A stretch of DNA of 64,000 nucleotides from Rhizobium sp. Root1220. Lineage in GTDB: Bacteria > Pseudomonadota > Alphaproteobacteria > Rhizobiales > Rhizobiaceae. The DNA lies in contig NZ_LMDG01000003.1 of NCBI RefSeq assembly GCF_001426265.1, positions 62,442-126,441 of the forward strand, read 5' to 3'. This document shows, piece by piece, positions 1 to 9,600 of the stretch (position 1 is its first letter; every line of letters starts with the position of its first letter). Below the pieces are notes generated by a model that did not search any database, had not been told where the DNA came from, and worked only from the letters and a program-made list of their open reading frames with translations. The position numbers were made by a program, and so were the translations under genes.

Positions 1-86
1 GGTGGCCCCACAGCGATGGTTGTCGATACATCGGCTCGTTTCTCAAATCTGATAGTTAGACAGTAGAAATGTCCCGTCTGATCGGG

Positions 87-95
87 TTATCCACA
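87..95 (+). promoter_or_regulatory. Perfect DnaA box (single)
   Basis: TTATCCACA matches the DnaA box consensus exactly. It lies in the 249 bases upstream of the recombinase cassette, which hold no gene. A single copy occurs by chance fairly often, so function is not claimed. Confidence 0.3.
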
Positions 96-249
96 GGTTA
101 ATTTAGTTTTTCGGACGACATCGAAGTCTTGCGTTAAAGCTAACACGTTGTTTTTAAAGGACACGTCATATCTCATGACCCGAGATTTCCGTTGCATCTC
201 AATTCGCACGTGGTCCACGCTGTGCGCATGAGACGACGGAGAGAGGCGG

Positions 250-1638
250 ATGGAGACTGCGGTAAGGGGAAGCCAAGCCCTTCTCGGTGAGCGTGGAAGA
301 GCCGCGCGTCGCGAGAGGTCATATCTACAGCCTGTAGTCAAAAGCGACTGTTCATATGGTGACCGTTCCTATACGGCATTCTTCCCACGCCGAACGCCAA
401 GGAACTCAAAAAGCGTGGTCGCAGATTGCCCGTCGATTTGGCATGGCAACCGAATTTCACGACCGTTCTCTGCCTATATGAGGGAACGGCATTCCGGCCG
501 TTGGTCACCGAAAATCGGCGTGGAAGCGGACGAGGTTGCGCGCTCGATTAAGACGATAAACCGCATCGCCTACAATCTTGTCGACTTCCTTAACTGGCTC
601 AATGCTCACGGCATTAGCCCGGAGAGGGCTACCTACGCACAGGTGCTCGCGTATCAGGAAGATATCCGCAATGGCAGGTGGGGAAAGGGCAATCGCGAAT
701 TATCCCCGGCGTGGGCTAATGAAAAGGCGGATGAAGCCTGCTCGTTTCTGAGGTGGTTCGCGGAAAACGGGTATAGGGCAGCGTTCACCGTTCAAACCCG
801 TCAAGTCCGAGTTCCCTCTCTTTCGGGTCAAGGCAAAACCGAGAACCGGGAGGTTCGCAATTCTAGGTGTAAGGGAAGCTACGATCCACTCCATGTCCTA
901 AGTCTTCCGTCCGAACCCGCAGTCCTTACCTGGTTGGATGCGGTTCGGCTCCGACGAGGTCGATCGAAGTCCCTCGCATGTCGTGGGGTTGTGGAGTTGG
1001 CTACTCGGAAGCTTGAAACATGTTCGATTGCGGTCGAGCAATGGCCGACAGGCGAAGAGATCACAAAAGCAGAGCGGGGTGGCAAGAAGCAAGTCAGAAT
1101 CATGATCACGAACAACACGAAGAATTCGAGGCCGCGAGCGGTTGATTTTGACGTTCAGTTCGCTCGTATCGTCAGGTCTTGGATCGATGGGCCACGAGTA
1201 AACCTGGCGGAAATTTACTTCCGGCGGACAGGGATACGCCCCAGACAATTGTTCCTTTCGGATGCAAAAGGCTTCGAAGGCACCCCCATATCGCCAGTGA
1301 CGCTATATGAATGCTTCAAGATGCGAACTGAGGGTGGACCGGAAATATGGTTTCCTCATCTGGGTCGGCACTACTCGATATGTGCTGGTCTGATCGAGGG
1401 ACTTCGAAAAGAAGCCACCGCGATGAACGGCTTGCTGCATAATATGCCACTCAACTGGGTCAAAAACCGCACCGAGTACCACCTGAACATTCAACGCCGG
1501 AAGGCGGGCCATCTCAGCGCGGCAACCACCGAGATTTACACCCAGTGGGTCGAGACCAACCTTATCCTGAGACCAACGACCGATGAGTGGCATAGCTTCC
1601 TCGAAACGGGAGATAGCGCATGCCAGAAGACGGTATGA
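250..1638 (+). CDS. Tyrosine recombinase, first gene of a three-recombinase cassette
   Basis: A 462-residue DNA strand-exchange enzyme of the phage integrase (tyrosine recombinase) family, expected to cut and rejoin the ends of a mobile element. Residues about 95-180 look like a SAM-like core-binding domain. The catalytic set is visible: an Arg-I box ATRKLE near residue 252, HLGR at 370-373, GH at 420-421 and the tyrosine nucleophile at 430 in TTEIYTQW. The ATG is preceded by GGAGAGAGG, which supports this start. Its stop overlaps the start of the next recombinase (ATGA), so translation is probably coupled. The N-terminal 90 residues are Arg-rich and not recognisable. It is the analogue of TnpA in Tn554-type elements or of GmtY; which family is closest cannot be decided by eye. 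Confidence 0.85.
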   Translation: METAVRGSQALLGERGRAARRERSYLQPVVKSDCSYGDRSYTAFFPRRTPRNSKSVVADCPSIWHGNRISRPFSAYMRERHSGRWSPKIGVEADEVARSIKTINRIAYNLVDFLNWLNAHGISPERATYAQVLAYQEDIRNGRWGKGNRELSPAWANEKADEACSFLRWFAENGYRAAFTVQTRQVRVPSLSGQGKTENREVRNSRCKGSYDPLHVLSLPSEPAVLTWLDAVRLRRGRSKSLACRGVVELATRKLETCSIAVEQWPTGEEITKAERGGKKQVRIMITNNTKNSRPRAVDFDVQFARIVRSWIDGPRVNLAEIYFRRTGIRPRQLFLSDAKGFEGTPISPVTLYECFKMRTEGGPEIWFPHLGRHYSICAGLIEGLRKEATAMNGLLHNMPLNWVKNRTEYHLNIQRRKAGHLSAATTEIYTQWVETNLILRPTTDEWHSFLETGDSACQKTV

Positions 1639-3554
1639 TGTTTTCGGACTGGATTGTACCCCCGGGCGGAGAGGCACCTTACGAAGTAGATTTCTCAGAG
1701 TTTTACTTTGGTCGGAATGCAGAGGACAACGTTAGAGGGGCAAAGCTGTGGAAACGCGATATTCTCGGCATGCCGAATTTGGCCGAGGATTTCCGCCACG
1801 TAATGTTGGTCAACCCAGTTCAGAAGAAGCTGTTCCCCACCTATGCGAGCGCTTGGCGGAACATTCATCGGTTTCTCGAGGACAACCCGGACCTTCCGCC
1901 TTTGAATTCCATCTCGGACTTCCTCGATATTCACGGAATGCGCTTAAAGCAGTGGACGAAAAAGAACAAACTGGGGGTCGATCTCTACAAACGCATCAAA
2001 TGGATTCTCGACAAACATTTCCAGGAGTTTCACAGGAGCCGTTCGCCCTTCCCCGCGCGAGATGCAACAAAGGATCCAGATCCGGTTGAGCCCGACTTCG
2101 TCGGCCTACAACGTCTCGGGCTCGCATTGAGAAACCATGCGCGCTCTATCAAAGCTATGTGGCGGGAGGGTGCACGCCTTGCAGCCAGTGGCATGGACCC
2201 GCGTAAGGCGGTCGAAGCGTGGGATCGGCCAGAGAATCACGTGAAGCTCGTCTACGTTTTGACAAACCACCACCTCCCGACGCGAGAACAACTATCGCGT
2301 TCGGATGCAAAGGGCTTGAATGACCCGAGTATCGCGTTCCCGTCCTATTGCCCTCCAGGCGCGATCCTTGCGGAGAAGTTCGCATACGGAGTTAAGCTGA
2401 GGTGGCGTTTTCCCAGTATGGCTGACCTCTCAGTGTTCTTGTGGATGTTCCTTATCATGACGGGCTTCAATCTAGCGGCAGCTCTCGATATCGACGTCAC
2501 GAAGGACGATACGTGGTTCCTGAAAGCCCTTCAAGATGAAGACCATGTATTGATTTTTTCGAGAAAGGAAAAGGTTGGAAAGCGAGTGTACTCCCCATCC
2601 AAGGTGAAGGCGGAGTTCCACGCGTTCAGCATCATCAAACTGCTGATTGAGGCTAGCCGACCCTTGCGCGCAACTGCCACGCGACAGCTTAATGACTTGG
2701 AGAAGCAGAATCGTTCCGCGTATAGCCATGAACGCCAACAAGAGATCGTCCGGCTGCGACATGTCGTCAAGAGCCCGTGGCTATTCGTACGTGCCAACGA
2801 TCCCTGCAAGGTCTACTGCCTTCTAGGCGCAGAAGCGCCTCGTTTGAACACCTTTATTCGGTTGGTAGCCGACGAAGCCGGCCTACTCGAAGAACATGAG
2901 TATCTCGCGACTCTGACGACTTCCCAGGCTCGTGACTCGATGATCAATTTCGCCTACCGGCATTCCAAGCGGCTGAGCATTGCCAAGCTGGCATCCGGAC
3001 ATTCCGACTTCCGGAGCCTTCGCTATTATCTCGCGAAGAAGAAGATTAAACGAGCCAATTTCCGCACGGTTAACAACGTACTGACACACACCTTCGCAGC
3101 AATTCGCGCCGACAGGGTATTCGATGAGACGCAGATCAAGATTTCGTTGACCAATGGTGAAATTACGCCGGAGCAGAAAGAGCGGCTCCTGGACTATCGC
3201 CAGCGTACTAGGCTCGGGATGGGTTGTTTGAACCCAACGGATCCGCCACGGGAGATCGCTCCAAATCATCCAGAAAATCAGGTTTGCCGTATTCAACGCT
3301 GCACGGGCTGCGTTCACGGCCGCGTTTTTCCAGAAAGTGTGCAGCCCCTCGCCGCCACCCTGGCAGACCTCTTTCACCTCAAGAGAAAGGTGCCGCTCGC
3401 GAGCTGGCAAGGCTCTTCGTTTGAAGAGGAAGCGGAATCGATCGCGTTAACACTACAGTTGTTCGATCCGGCAATCGTTGCGAAGCATTTTCGCGCGAGG
3501 CAGGCAGAGCTTGAGGCGGGAGCCGAGGTCTTTGATGTCTATCCACATTACTGA
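1635..3554 (+). CDS. Degenerate tyrosine recombinase-like protein with Cys cluster, second gene of cassette
   Basis: A protein of about 639 residues built like a large tyrosine recombinase, but apparently lacking part of the active site. Where the Arg-I box should be (near residue 278) it reads TGFNLAAAL, with Asn replacing Arg. The HxxR motif is replaced by ARDSMINFAYRHS. The final box GHSDFRSLRYYLA (near 455) keeps the His and a Tyr. A C-x4-C-x2-C cluster near residue 550 suggests a small zinc-binding tail. The start at 1635 gives an ATGA overlap with the upstream gene; 1620 is an in-frame alternative. It may act as a structural or targeting partner rather than a catalyst, though that is inference. 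Large Tn554 TnpB and GmtZ proteins are the nearest analogues I know. Confidence 0.75.
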   Translation: MMFSDWIVPPGGEAPYEVDFSEFYFGRNAEDNVRGAKLWKRDILGMPNLAEDFRHVMLVNPVQKKLFPTYASAWRNIHRFLEDNPDLPPLNSISDFLDIHGMRLKQWTKKNKLGVDLYKRIKWILDKHFQEFHRSRSPFPARDATKDPDPVEPDFVGLQRLGLALRNHARSIKAMWREGARLAASGMDPRKAVEAWDRPENHVKLVYVLTNHHLPTREQLSRSDAKGLNDPSIAFPSYCPPGAILAEKFAYGVKLRWRFPSMADLSVFLWMFLIMTGFNLAAALDIDVTKDDTWFLKALQDEDHVLIFSRKEKVGKRVYSPSKVKAEFHAFSIIKLLIEASRPLRATATRQLNDLEKQNRSAYSHERQQEIVRLRHVVKSPWLFVRANDPCKVYCLLGAEAPRLNTFIRLVADEAGLLEEHEYLATLTTSQARDSMINFAYRHSKRLSIAKLASGHSDFRSLRYYLAKKKIKRANFRTVNNVLTHTFAAIRADRVFDETQIKISLTNGEITPEQKERLLDYRQRTRLGMGCLNPTDPPREIAPNHPENQVCRIQRCTGCVHGRVFPESVQPLAATLADLFHLKRKVPLASWQGSSFEEEAESIALTLQLFDPAIVAKHFRARQAELEAGAEVFDVYPHY

Positions 3555-5541
3555 GAAGGAATTCGTTGAAAAGCGCGAGGATGTGATCGTTGAATGGGGA
3601 GGAATCAGTGCAATCCGAAAGCTTCCTTGGGAGCAGATTGCAAGGATAGAGATGTTCGACGGATCGCCGCCCCTTGGGTCTGGATGCATCATCATACCGG
3701 AGGATTATCTTCCCCCCGGAAAAAGTAGAAGGATCACCGCACGAACGATGACCTTTTCGGACTGGATCCCGCACCCATCGCCGGATCAATTTGAATGGCT
3801 TGGACGGGCTCTACTGGCGCTTTGGCTTCCGTATAGAAGCCGTCGAAACAAGGTAGCGGCGTCGGGGAGCAGTTTAGTGGATCGGATGAAGCGACTTCGC
3901 CTGATGGTGGAAAGTTCCTCGGAGTCCGCGACTTGGGGAGGGGACTTGTGGACTCTACTGTTTGAGCTTCAGGACAAGCGCTACGCGGGTGTCAGTTGCG
4001 AAAAACGAGGGATAGAAAAAATGGATCAGGTCATCCGCATCTTGGCGGAGGCTGCAGAGGATGGGGTAATGCCCGCGCCGACAAGGCCTCGATCGAGGAA
4101 AAAGAAGCGGTCTGGCGAACAGACGTATATTCGGGATGGGGGCGAGACACCAGTTCAAACCAAGTCGCTGCCCGGCGGGAAGTTTGCCCATTTCTCAACC
4201 AATTTCGTATCCCGACTGATGGCAATTTGTCTGTGGATGCAGGACAATCTCGCCGATCAGGTCGTTAATTGTCTCAAACTGGCGGAGGACGCGGTCCGGA
4301 GGTACGACGGACAAATGTACAGGGAGAAGGCGCTCGCCATAAAGAATGCGGTGCTTGCGGACTTTCGATGGCGTGATGCGGAAGGAAACATGCTGACCAA
4401 GCTTCCTTTCAAGGTGCCGCACAGGGTTGGGCAGAGAAGTTCCTTGTCGGATGCATGGCCGCCCAAAAACTGGAGCACGTTTCGCGTGCTTATCCCGGTT
4501 GTGCAGGTCACGAATGTTGCAGTGTTAGCCTTCTGTACCGGGGGCCGGCATCACGAAGTCGCGGGGATGGTGAAAACTAACCTCCAGCTGGACGATGAGC
4601 TAATCCGCGCAAGGACCTATAAATATAGTAGAAATCTAGGCGGCATTGAGCGGGATTGGCCGCTCCACGAGATCGCGGCTCGTGCGGTGGAGATTCAAGA
4701 CAGGTTGGCTGCGATAATTCGGCCGGAAGGAACAGACCACCTGTGGGTCCAGGTCATACCTTCTAAAGCAAGTGCCCGTGGGGCTCCGCTGGCCGACCTT
4801 TCGGAGCTCTCGCACGACACTTTGGAGCGGATCAAACTCATTGACCCGGAGGAAGGCAGGGCCCACCTCCATCGATGGCGTCACACGATCGCTCGTCTTA
4901 TCGGTATCATCGTGGACGACGCACAGGAGGTGTTGCAGGACCTCTTTGGTCACAACAACGTCGAAAACGTCCTGATTTACCTCCTGTCAAACGCTGAAAT
5001 TGCTGCCGAAGCTATTCAAGTAGCCGAGGAGGCGGCCTTTGTTCTGGCGCAGGACGCCTTAAAGGAGGTGATGGCGGGCAAAGCAGCGGGGCCTGCGGCC
5101 CAGCGCATCTTCGTGGCAATGGAAGACTACAGGATGCAGCGCGGGATTAAAGCTCTTGGAACAGACGATATTGAAGAGGCGGCCATGCTCCTGAACCTTG
5201 AAGGCACGGCTTTTCGTCGTGTGAAGGGCGGGATACTTTGTACCAAGGCACCTGGCCAACTTGCCCCATGTACGCGCGGTCGCGGGCGTGAGGACGTCGG
5301 CTCTTGCCGCACAGACTGCCTAAATAGGCTGGAACTCGAAGTCGAACGCAAGGCACTAGTCACAGAGCTTCAGGATCTAGCTCGCCAATTCTCGGAGACA
5401 CCGTCGGAATTCGTCATGATAAAGGAGCGGCTTGCGGGGCAGTTACTGGCTTACTCACGCCGAACCCCTGATTCGCAGGCAATACTCCGACCGATGCTCT
5501 CGTCGTCGGACTTCGAGCGGGTGTTTAATGAAGCGGCCTAG
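3535..5541 (+). CDS. Large tyrosine recombinase, third gene of cassette
   Basis: A protein of about 668 residues with a complete tyrosine recombinase active site: CTGGRHHEV (Arg-I, near residue 333), HRWRH (HxxR, near 445) and GH followed by a Tyr in VLIYLL (near 471-481). After the catalytic domain comes a Cys cluster (C-x10-C, then C-x3-C, near 568-595) and a helical tail. This arrangement mirrors the tail of the preceding protein and suggests that the two are paralogues. The ATG at 3535 overlaps the previous gene by 20 bases; an in-frame start at 3478 would overlap further and is less likely. The gene ends within the start of the small downstream gene. It probably acts with the first recombinase in element movement. 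Confidence 0.8.
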   Translation: MSIHITEKEFVEKREDVIVEWGGISAIRKLPWEQIARIEMFDGSPPLGSGCIIIPEDYLPPGKSRRITARTMTFSDWIPHPSPDQFEWLGRALLALWLPYRSRRNKVAASGSSLVDRMKRLRLMVESSSESATWGGDLWTLLFELQDKRYAGVSCEKRGIEKMDQVIRILAEAAEDGVMPAPTRPRSRKKKRSGEQTYIRDGGETPVQTKSLPGGKFAHFSTNFVSRLMAICLWMQDNLADQVVNCLKLAEDAVRRYDGQMYREKALAIKNAVLADFRWRDAEGNMLTKLPFKVPHRVGQRSSLSDAWPPKNWSTFRVLIPVVQVTNVAVLAFCTGGRHHEVAGMVKTNLQLDDELIRARTYKYSRNLGGIERDWPLHEIAARAVEIQDRLAAIIRPEGTDHLWVQVIPSKASARGAPLADLSELSHDTLERIKLIDPEEGRAHLHRWRHTIARLIGIIVDDAQEVLQDLFGHNNVENVLIYLLSNAEIAAEAIQVAEEAAFVLAQDALKEVMAGKAAGPAAQRIFVAMEDYRMQRGIKALGTDDIEEAAMLLNLEGTAFRRVKGGILCTKAPGQLAPCTRGRGREDVGSCRTDCLNRLELEVERKALVTELQDLARQFSETPSEFVMIKERLAGQLLAYSRRTPDSQAILRPMLSSSDFERVFNEAA

Positions 5542-6028
5542 AGCGATCAGGCTTCGTAATAACGGCCCTCTACCGAAGCTTTTAGCGGTTGAAGGGAGGT
5601 CGGTCGATGAGCGGTTACAGGATGCGATGGAGCTAATCGAGAAAGAGATAGACTCCGATAATGGTGTCTTCTCGCTGACCGGACGGGGGCCAACCGTCCA
5701 GATGGTGTTATGGAGAGCGGGCTTTTCTCCTAGCTTCTTGGAGAAGAAGGGGAAGGACAAACGGCGTGATCAACTCCAGGCCGACAGAAAAAACCTCATC
5801 GAGAAATGGATGAGGAGGATTACGCTGACCCACGCGCCGCTTATGCGCGACATTGAAAAACGGGCCGATGACCGGGACTCGACTAACGATGAAGTCCTTG
5901 AAGCTTATCGGCAAGCATATCACGACGCCGAGTTAGACCTCTTGGAAGCGCAAATCGAAATCGAGGAACTGAAAGCAACGGTTGTTGAACTTCGTCAGAA
6001 ATTGAAGACCCTAGAAAGCAGCTACTAG
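5528..6028 (+). CDS. Small basic coiled-coil protein, fourth gene of cassette (TnpC/GmtX-like)
   Basis: A protein of 166 residues. The ATG at 5528 overlaps the end of the third recombinase gene, so it belongs to the same unit. The N-terminal 30 residues are basic. Residues about 50-75 (GRGPTVQMVLWRAGFSPSFL) could form a helix-turn-helix. The last 40 residues form a heptad-rich coiled coil (ELDLLEAQIEIEELKATVVE and onward). A small DNA-binding or coiled-coil accessory protein at the end of a recombinase array is known from Tn554 (TnpC) and gamma-mobile-trio elements (GmtX). Role here is inferred from position, not from a recognised family. Confidence 0.7.
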   Translation: MKRPRAIRLRNNGPLPKLLAVEGRSVDERLQDAMELIEKEIDSDNGVFSLTGRGPTVQMVLWRAGFSPSFLEKKGKDKRRDQLQADRKNLIEKWMRRITLTHAPLMRDIEKRADDRDSTNDEVLEAYRQAYHDAELDLLEAQIEIEELKATVVELRQKLKTLESSY

Positions 6029-6656
6029 CGACCGATAATGTCGTCCAAGTTGATTTGATCGCTTCCGATCTCAACGCGACGATTAATCCAGCCTTCCTAA
6101 TTTACAAATGCATTCATTTCGAAAACCTTGCGCTGTTCTAACGAACTCGCGACTAAGTATGCAGCGCCGGGTTCGTATTGGGCGACATCAAACATGAAGT
6201 ACAGTCTCGCTTTTGCGCGGCGTAAGTGTCAAGTCTGCTCGGAAGATTGAAGGCGAAAATTAAGCTGCCGTAGACGCCTCATCCCGGGCACCATCTGGTT
6301 TCCGTTCAAGGGACTCCGGCTAGGATTCGGGTAACCCGATTTTTAAGCCCCGAGCCACGTTATCCCTAGCGAAATCGACCGTCTATGTGTAACATTACTG
6401 CTACGGTGCAGGCAGGGATGCCGATGACCGTGAAGGGTTATGTCACGAACGGCTTCCACTTGGGAAGCTGAGACCGTGTCCTTTTCGGAGGACACGTTGG
6501 GCAGGTGCGACCTGCTTCTCCCCCGCCCCCCCCGATGGGGGCGCTGCCCCCAAACCCCCGGTAATGGGGACTTTCAGCCCCCAAACCCCCGAGGATATTT
6601 CTAGAAGGGTTATGCCTTTGGTCTCGTCATCCCGTAGTGTGGAGTAATGAGAGTAA
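6029..6656. other. Gene-free junction between recombinase cassette and nrdJ
   Basis: No convincing gene on either strand. It should contain the cassette boundary. Two hairpins are visible: GTGTCCT/AGGACAC (6476-6495) and GCAGGT/ACCTGC (6501-6515). They are followed by a C-rich tract described separately. No clear direct repeat with bases 1-249 was found. Confidence 0.6.
6519..6591 (-). repeat. G-run-rich tract with 15-bp direct repeat, 3' of nrdJ
   Basis: The plus strand has six runs of five or more C. These include the direct repeat GCCCCCAAACCCCCG at 6546-6560 and 6577-6591, and a GGGGGC/GCCCCC hairpin. On the minus strand, which is the nrdJ sense strand, this gives G-runs able to form a quadruplex about 65-140 bases after the nrdJ stop codon. 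Similar GGGGGTTTGGGGG stretches occur in other rhizobial intergenic regions as far as I recall. Confidence 0.6.
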
Positions 6657-9600
6657 TCAGGAGCACCCACTAGTACTTCCGCAAGTGTCACACTTCTCGC
6701 AGGTGCCGTTGCGCACCATCGTGAAGTTTTGGCACTCCGAGCAAATGTTGCCGGTGTAGCCTTGCATGATCGAGCGAGCCCGACGTTCGGATTCCAGCTT
6801 CTTGGCTTCCGTCTTGGCCGACGCGGCGTCTGCCGCTGCCTTGTCGGAGAAGAGGGCTGTTGCCTGCTGCTGGCCTTCGCTGACAATCTCTTCCGTCACT
6901 TCTTCCGCTATCTCCTCGGCCAATTCCTTGGCGCGCTCCTCATACTCGCGCTTGAAGGACACGATTTCAGAGGTGGAGATGGCGAGCGTTGGCTCGATCC
7001 TGCGGGCCGCCGCACCGGCAAACGACGTCACCGTGGCACCGGAGGAGGCACGCGCTGGGGCAGCGGTCGCCGAACCCTTTGGCTCACCGGGCGCCTGACG
7101 TTCGTTGCCGGAGACCAGCGTCGGCTTGTAGCCGCGGGTCCAGCCGGTGGAGACGAGGTTGGTCTTGCCTTCCTGAATGCCCTTGCCGAGTGCCGTGTTC
7201 GAGAAGTCGGACGTATCGACATGCGCCAGATCGTGGCGGCCCAGATAGGAGACGGCGAGTTCGCGGAACACGTAGTCGAGGATTGACGTGGCGTTCTTGA
7301 TCGCGTCGTTGCCGATGACCATGCCGGCCGGTTCGAACTTGGTGAAGGTGAAGGCCTCCACGTATTCCTCGAGCGGCACGCCGTACTGCAGGCCGAGCGA
7401 GATGGCGATGGCGAAGTTGTTCATCATCGCACGGAAGGCGGCGCCTTCCTTGTGCATGTCGATGAAGATCTCGCCGATGCGGCCGTCGCCGAATTCGCCG
7501 GTACGGAGGTACACCTTGTGTCCGCCGACGGCAGCCTTCTGGGTGTAGCCCTGACGGCGGTTCGGGAGTTTTTCACGCTCGCGGGTGACGCGTTCGACCA
7601 CACGCTCGATGATCTTCTCGGTGATGGTGACGGCCTGGGCGGCGACCGGCTGCTGCAGCAGATCGTCCAGTGCATCCTCGTCGTTCTCGTCTTCGATCAG
7701 CGAGGCATTCAGCGGCTGTGACAGCTTGGAGCCGTCGCGATAGAGGGCGTTTGCCTTGAGGCCGAGCTTCCAGGAAAGCATGTAGGCGCTCTTGCAATCG
7801 TCGACCGTCGCGTCGTTCGGCATGTTGATGGTCTTGGAGATCGCGCCCGAGATGAACGGTTGGGCGGCGGCCATCATGCGGATGTGGCTGTCGACCGAGA
7901 GATAACGCTTGCCGATCTTGCCGCATGGGTTGGCGCAATCGAAGACGGCGAGATGTTCGTTCTTCAGGAACGGCGCTCCCTCGAGCGTCATCGCACCGCA
8001 GACGTGAACGTTGGCAGCCTCAATGTCCTTCTTCGAGAAGCCGAGGTGGTCGAGCAGGTTGAAGCTCATGTCGCCGAGCTGTTCGTCGGAAACCTTCAGC
8101 GTCGTCTTCAGGAAGTCGGTGCCGAGCGTCCACTGGTTGAACACGAACTTGATGTCAAAGGCCTGCTTCAGCGCGCCGTTGACAGCTTCGATCTTCTCGT
8201 CGGTGAAACCCTTGGCCTTCAGCGAGCCGGGGTTGATCGCCGGTGCCTGATTCAGGTTGCCGTGGCCGACAGCGTAAGCTTCGATCTCGGCAATCTGGCT
8301 TTCCGAATAGCCGAGCGTACGCATGGCTTCCGGAACAGCGCGGTTGATGATCTTGAAGTAGCCGCCGCCGGCGAGCTTCTTGAACTTCACCAGCGCGAAG
8401 TCAGGCTCAATGCCGGTGGTGTCGCAATCCATGACGAGGCCGATCGTGCCTGTCGGCGCGATAACGGTCGCCTGGGCGTTGCGGTAGCCGTGCTTTTCGC
8501 CGAGTTCGAGAGCCTTGTCCCAGGCGCTCTTGGCATGCGCTACAAGGTCCTGGTCCGGGTTTTCGGAATGGATCAGCGCGACCGGTTTGATCGACAGGCC
8601 TTCGTAGCCCGAAGTCTCGCCGTGAGCGGCGCGGCGATGGTTGCGGATGACACGCAGCATTGCTTCGCGGTTCGGCTTGAACATCGGGAACGGTCCGAGT
8701 TCGGAAGAGATTTCGGCCGAGGTGGCGTAGGAAATGCCGGTCATGATCGCCGTCAGCGAGCCGGCGATGGCGCGGGCTTCGTCCGAGTCATAAGGGATAC
8801 CCGACGACATCAAGAGACCGCCGATATTGGCGTAGCCGAGGCCGATCGTGCGGTATTCGTAGGAGCGTTCGGCGATCTGCTTCGACGGGAACTGCGCCAT
8901 CATGACGGAGACTTCGAGAACAACGGTCCAGAGGCGAACGGCATGTTCGTAATCGGCGATATCGATGCGCTTGGTTGCCGCGTCCTTGAACTGCAGCAAG
9001 TTCAGCGAGGCAAGGTTGCAGGCCGTGTCGTCGAGGAACATGTATTCCGAGCACGGGTTGGAAGCGCGGATCGGTCCGGCAGCCGGGCTGGTGTGCCAGT
9101 CGTTCATCGTCGTGTTGAAGTGCAGGCCCGGATCGGCCGATGCCCAAGCGGCATAGGAGATCGACTCCCACAGGTCGCGGGCCTTCAGTGTCTTCATGAC
9201 CTTGCCGTCCTTGCGGGCGGTCAGGTTCCAGTCGCCGTCGTTTTCGACAGCGCGCAGGAAGTCGTCCTTGATCGAGACCGAGTTGTTGGAATTCTGGCCG
9301 GAGACCGTGAGGTAGGCTTCCGAATCCCAGTCGGTGTCGTAGGTCTTGAATTCGAGATCCTTGTAGCCCTGGCGAGCGAACTGGATGACGCGGCCGATAT
9401 AGTTTTCCGGAACCTGGTCCTTTTTGGCAGCGCGGATTTCGCGCTTCAGGGCAGGGTTCTTGTTGGCGTCGAAGCAATCGCCGTCATCGCCGCCGTCGCA
9501 ATTGACGCAGGCCTTCATGATCGCCTTCAGATGCTTGGCGACGACCTTGGAGCCGGTCACGAGAGCAGCAACCTTCTGCTCTTCCTTCACCTTCCAGTTG

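Noticed and set aside
113..6046. Inverted 9-base repeat GGACGACAT flanking the recombinase cassette
   Set aside because: Nine bases over these search lengths is close to chance, and Tn554-type elements lack terminal inverted repeats.
6327..6345. Short hairpin CGGGTAACCCG followed by ATTTTT as terminator of the cassette
   Set aside because: The stem is only four to five pairs with a minimal loop; too weak to call.
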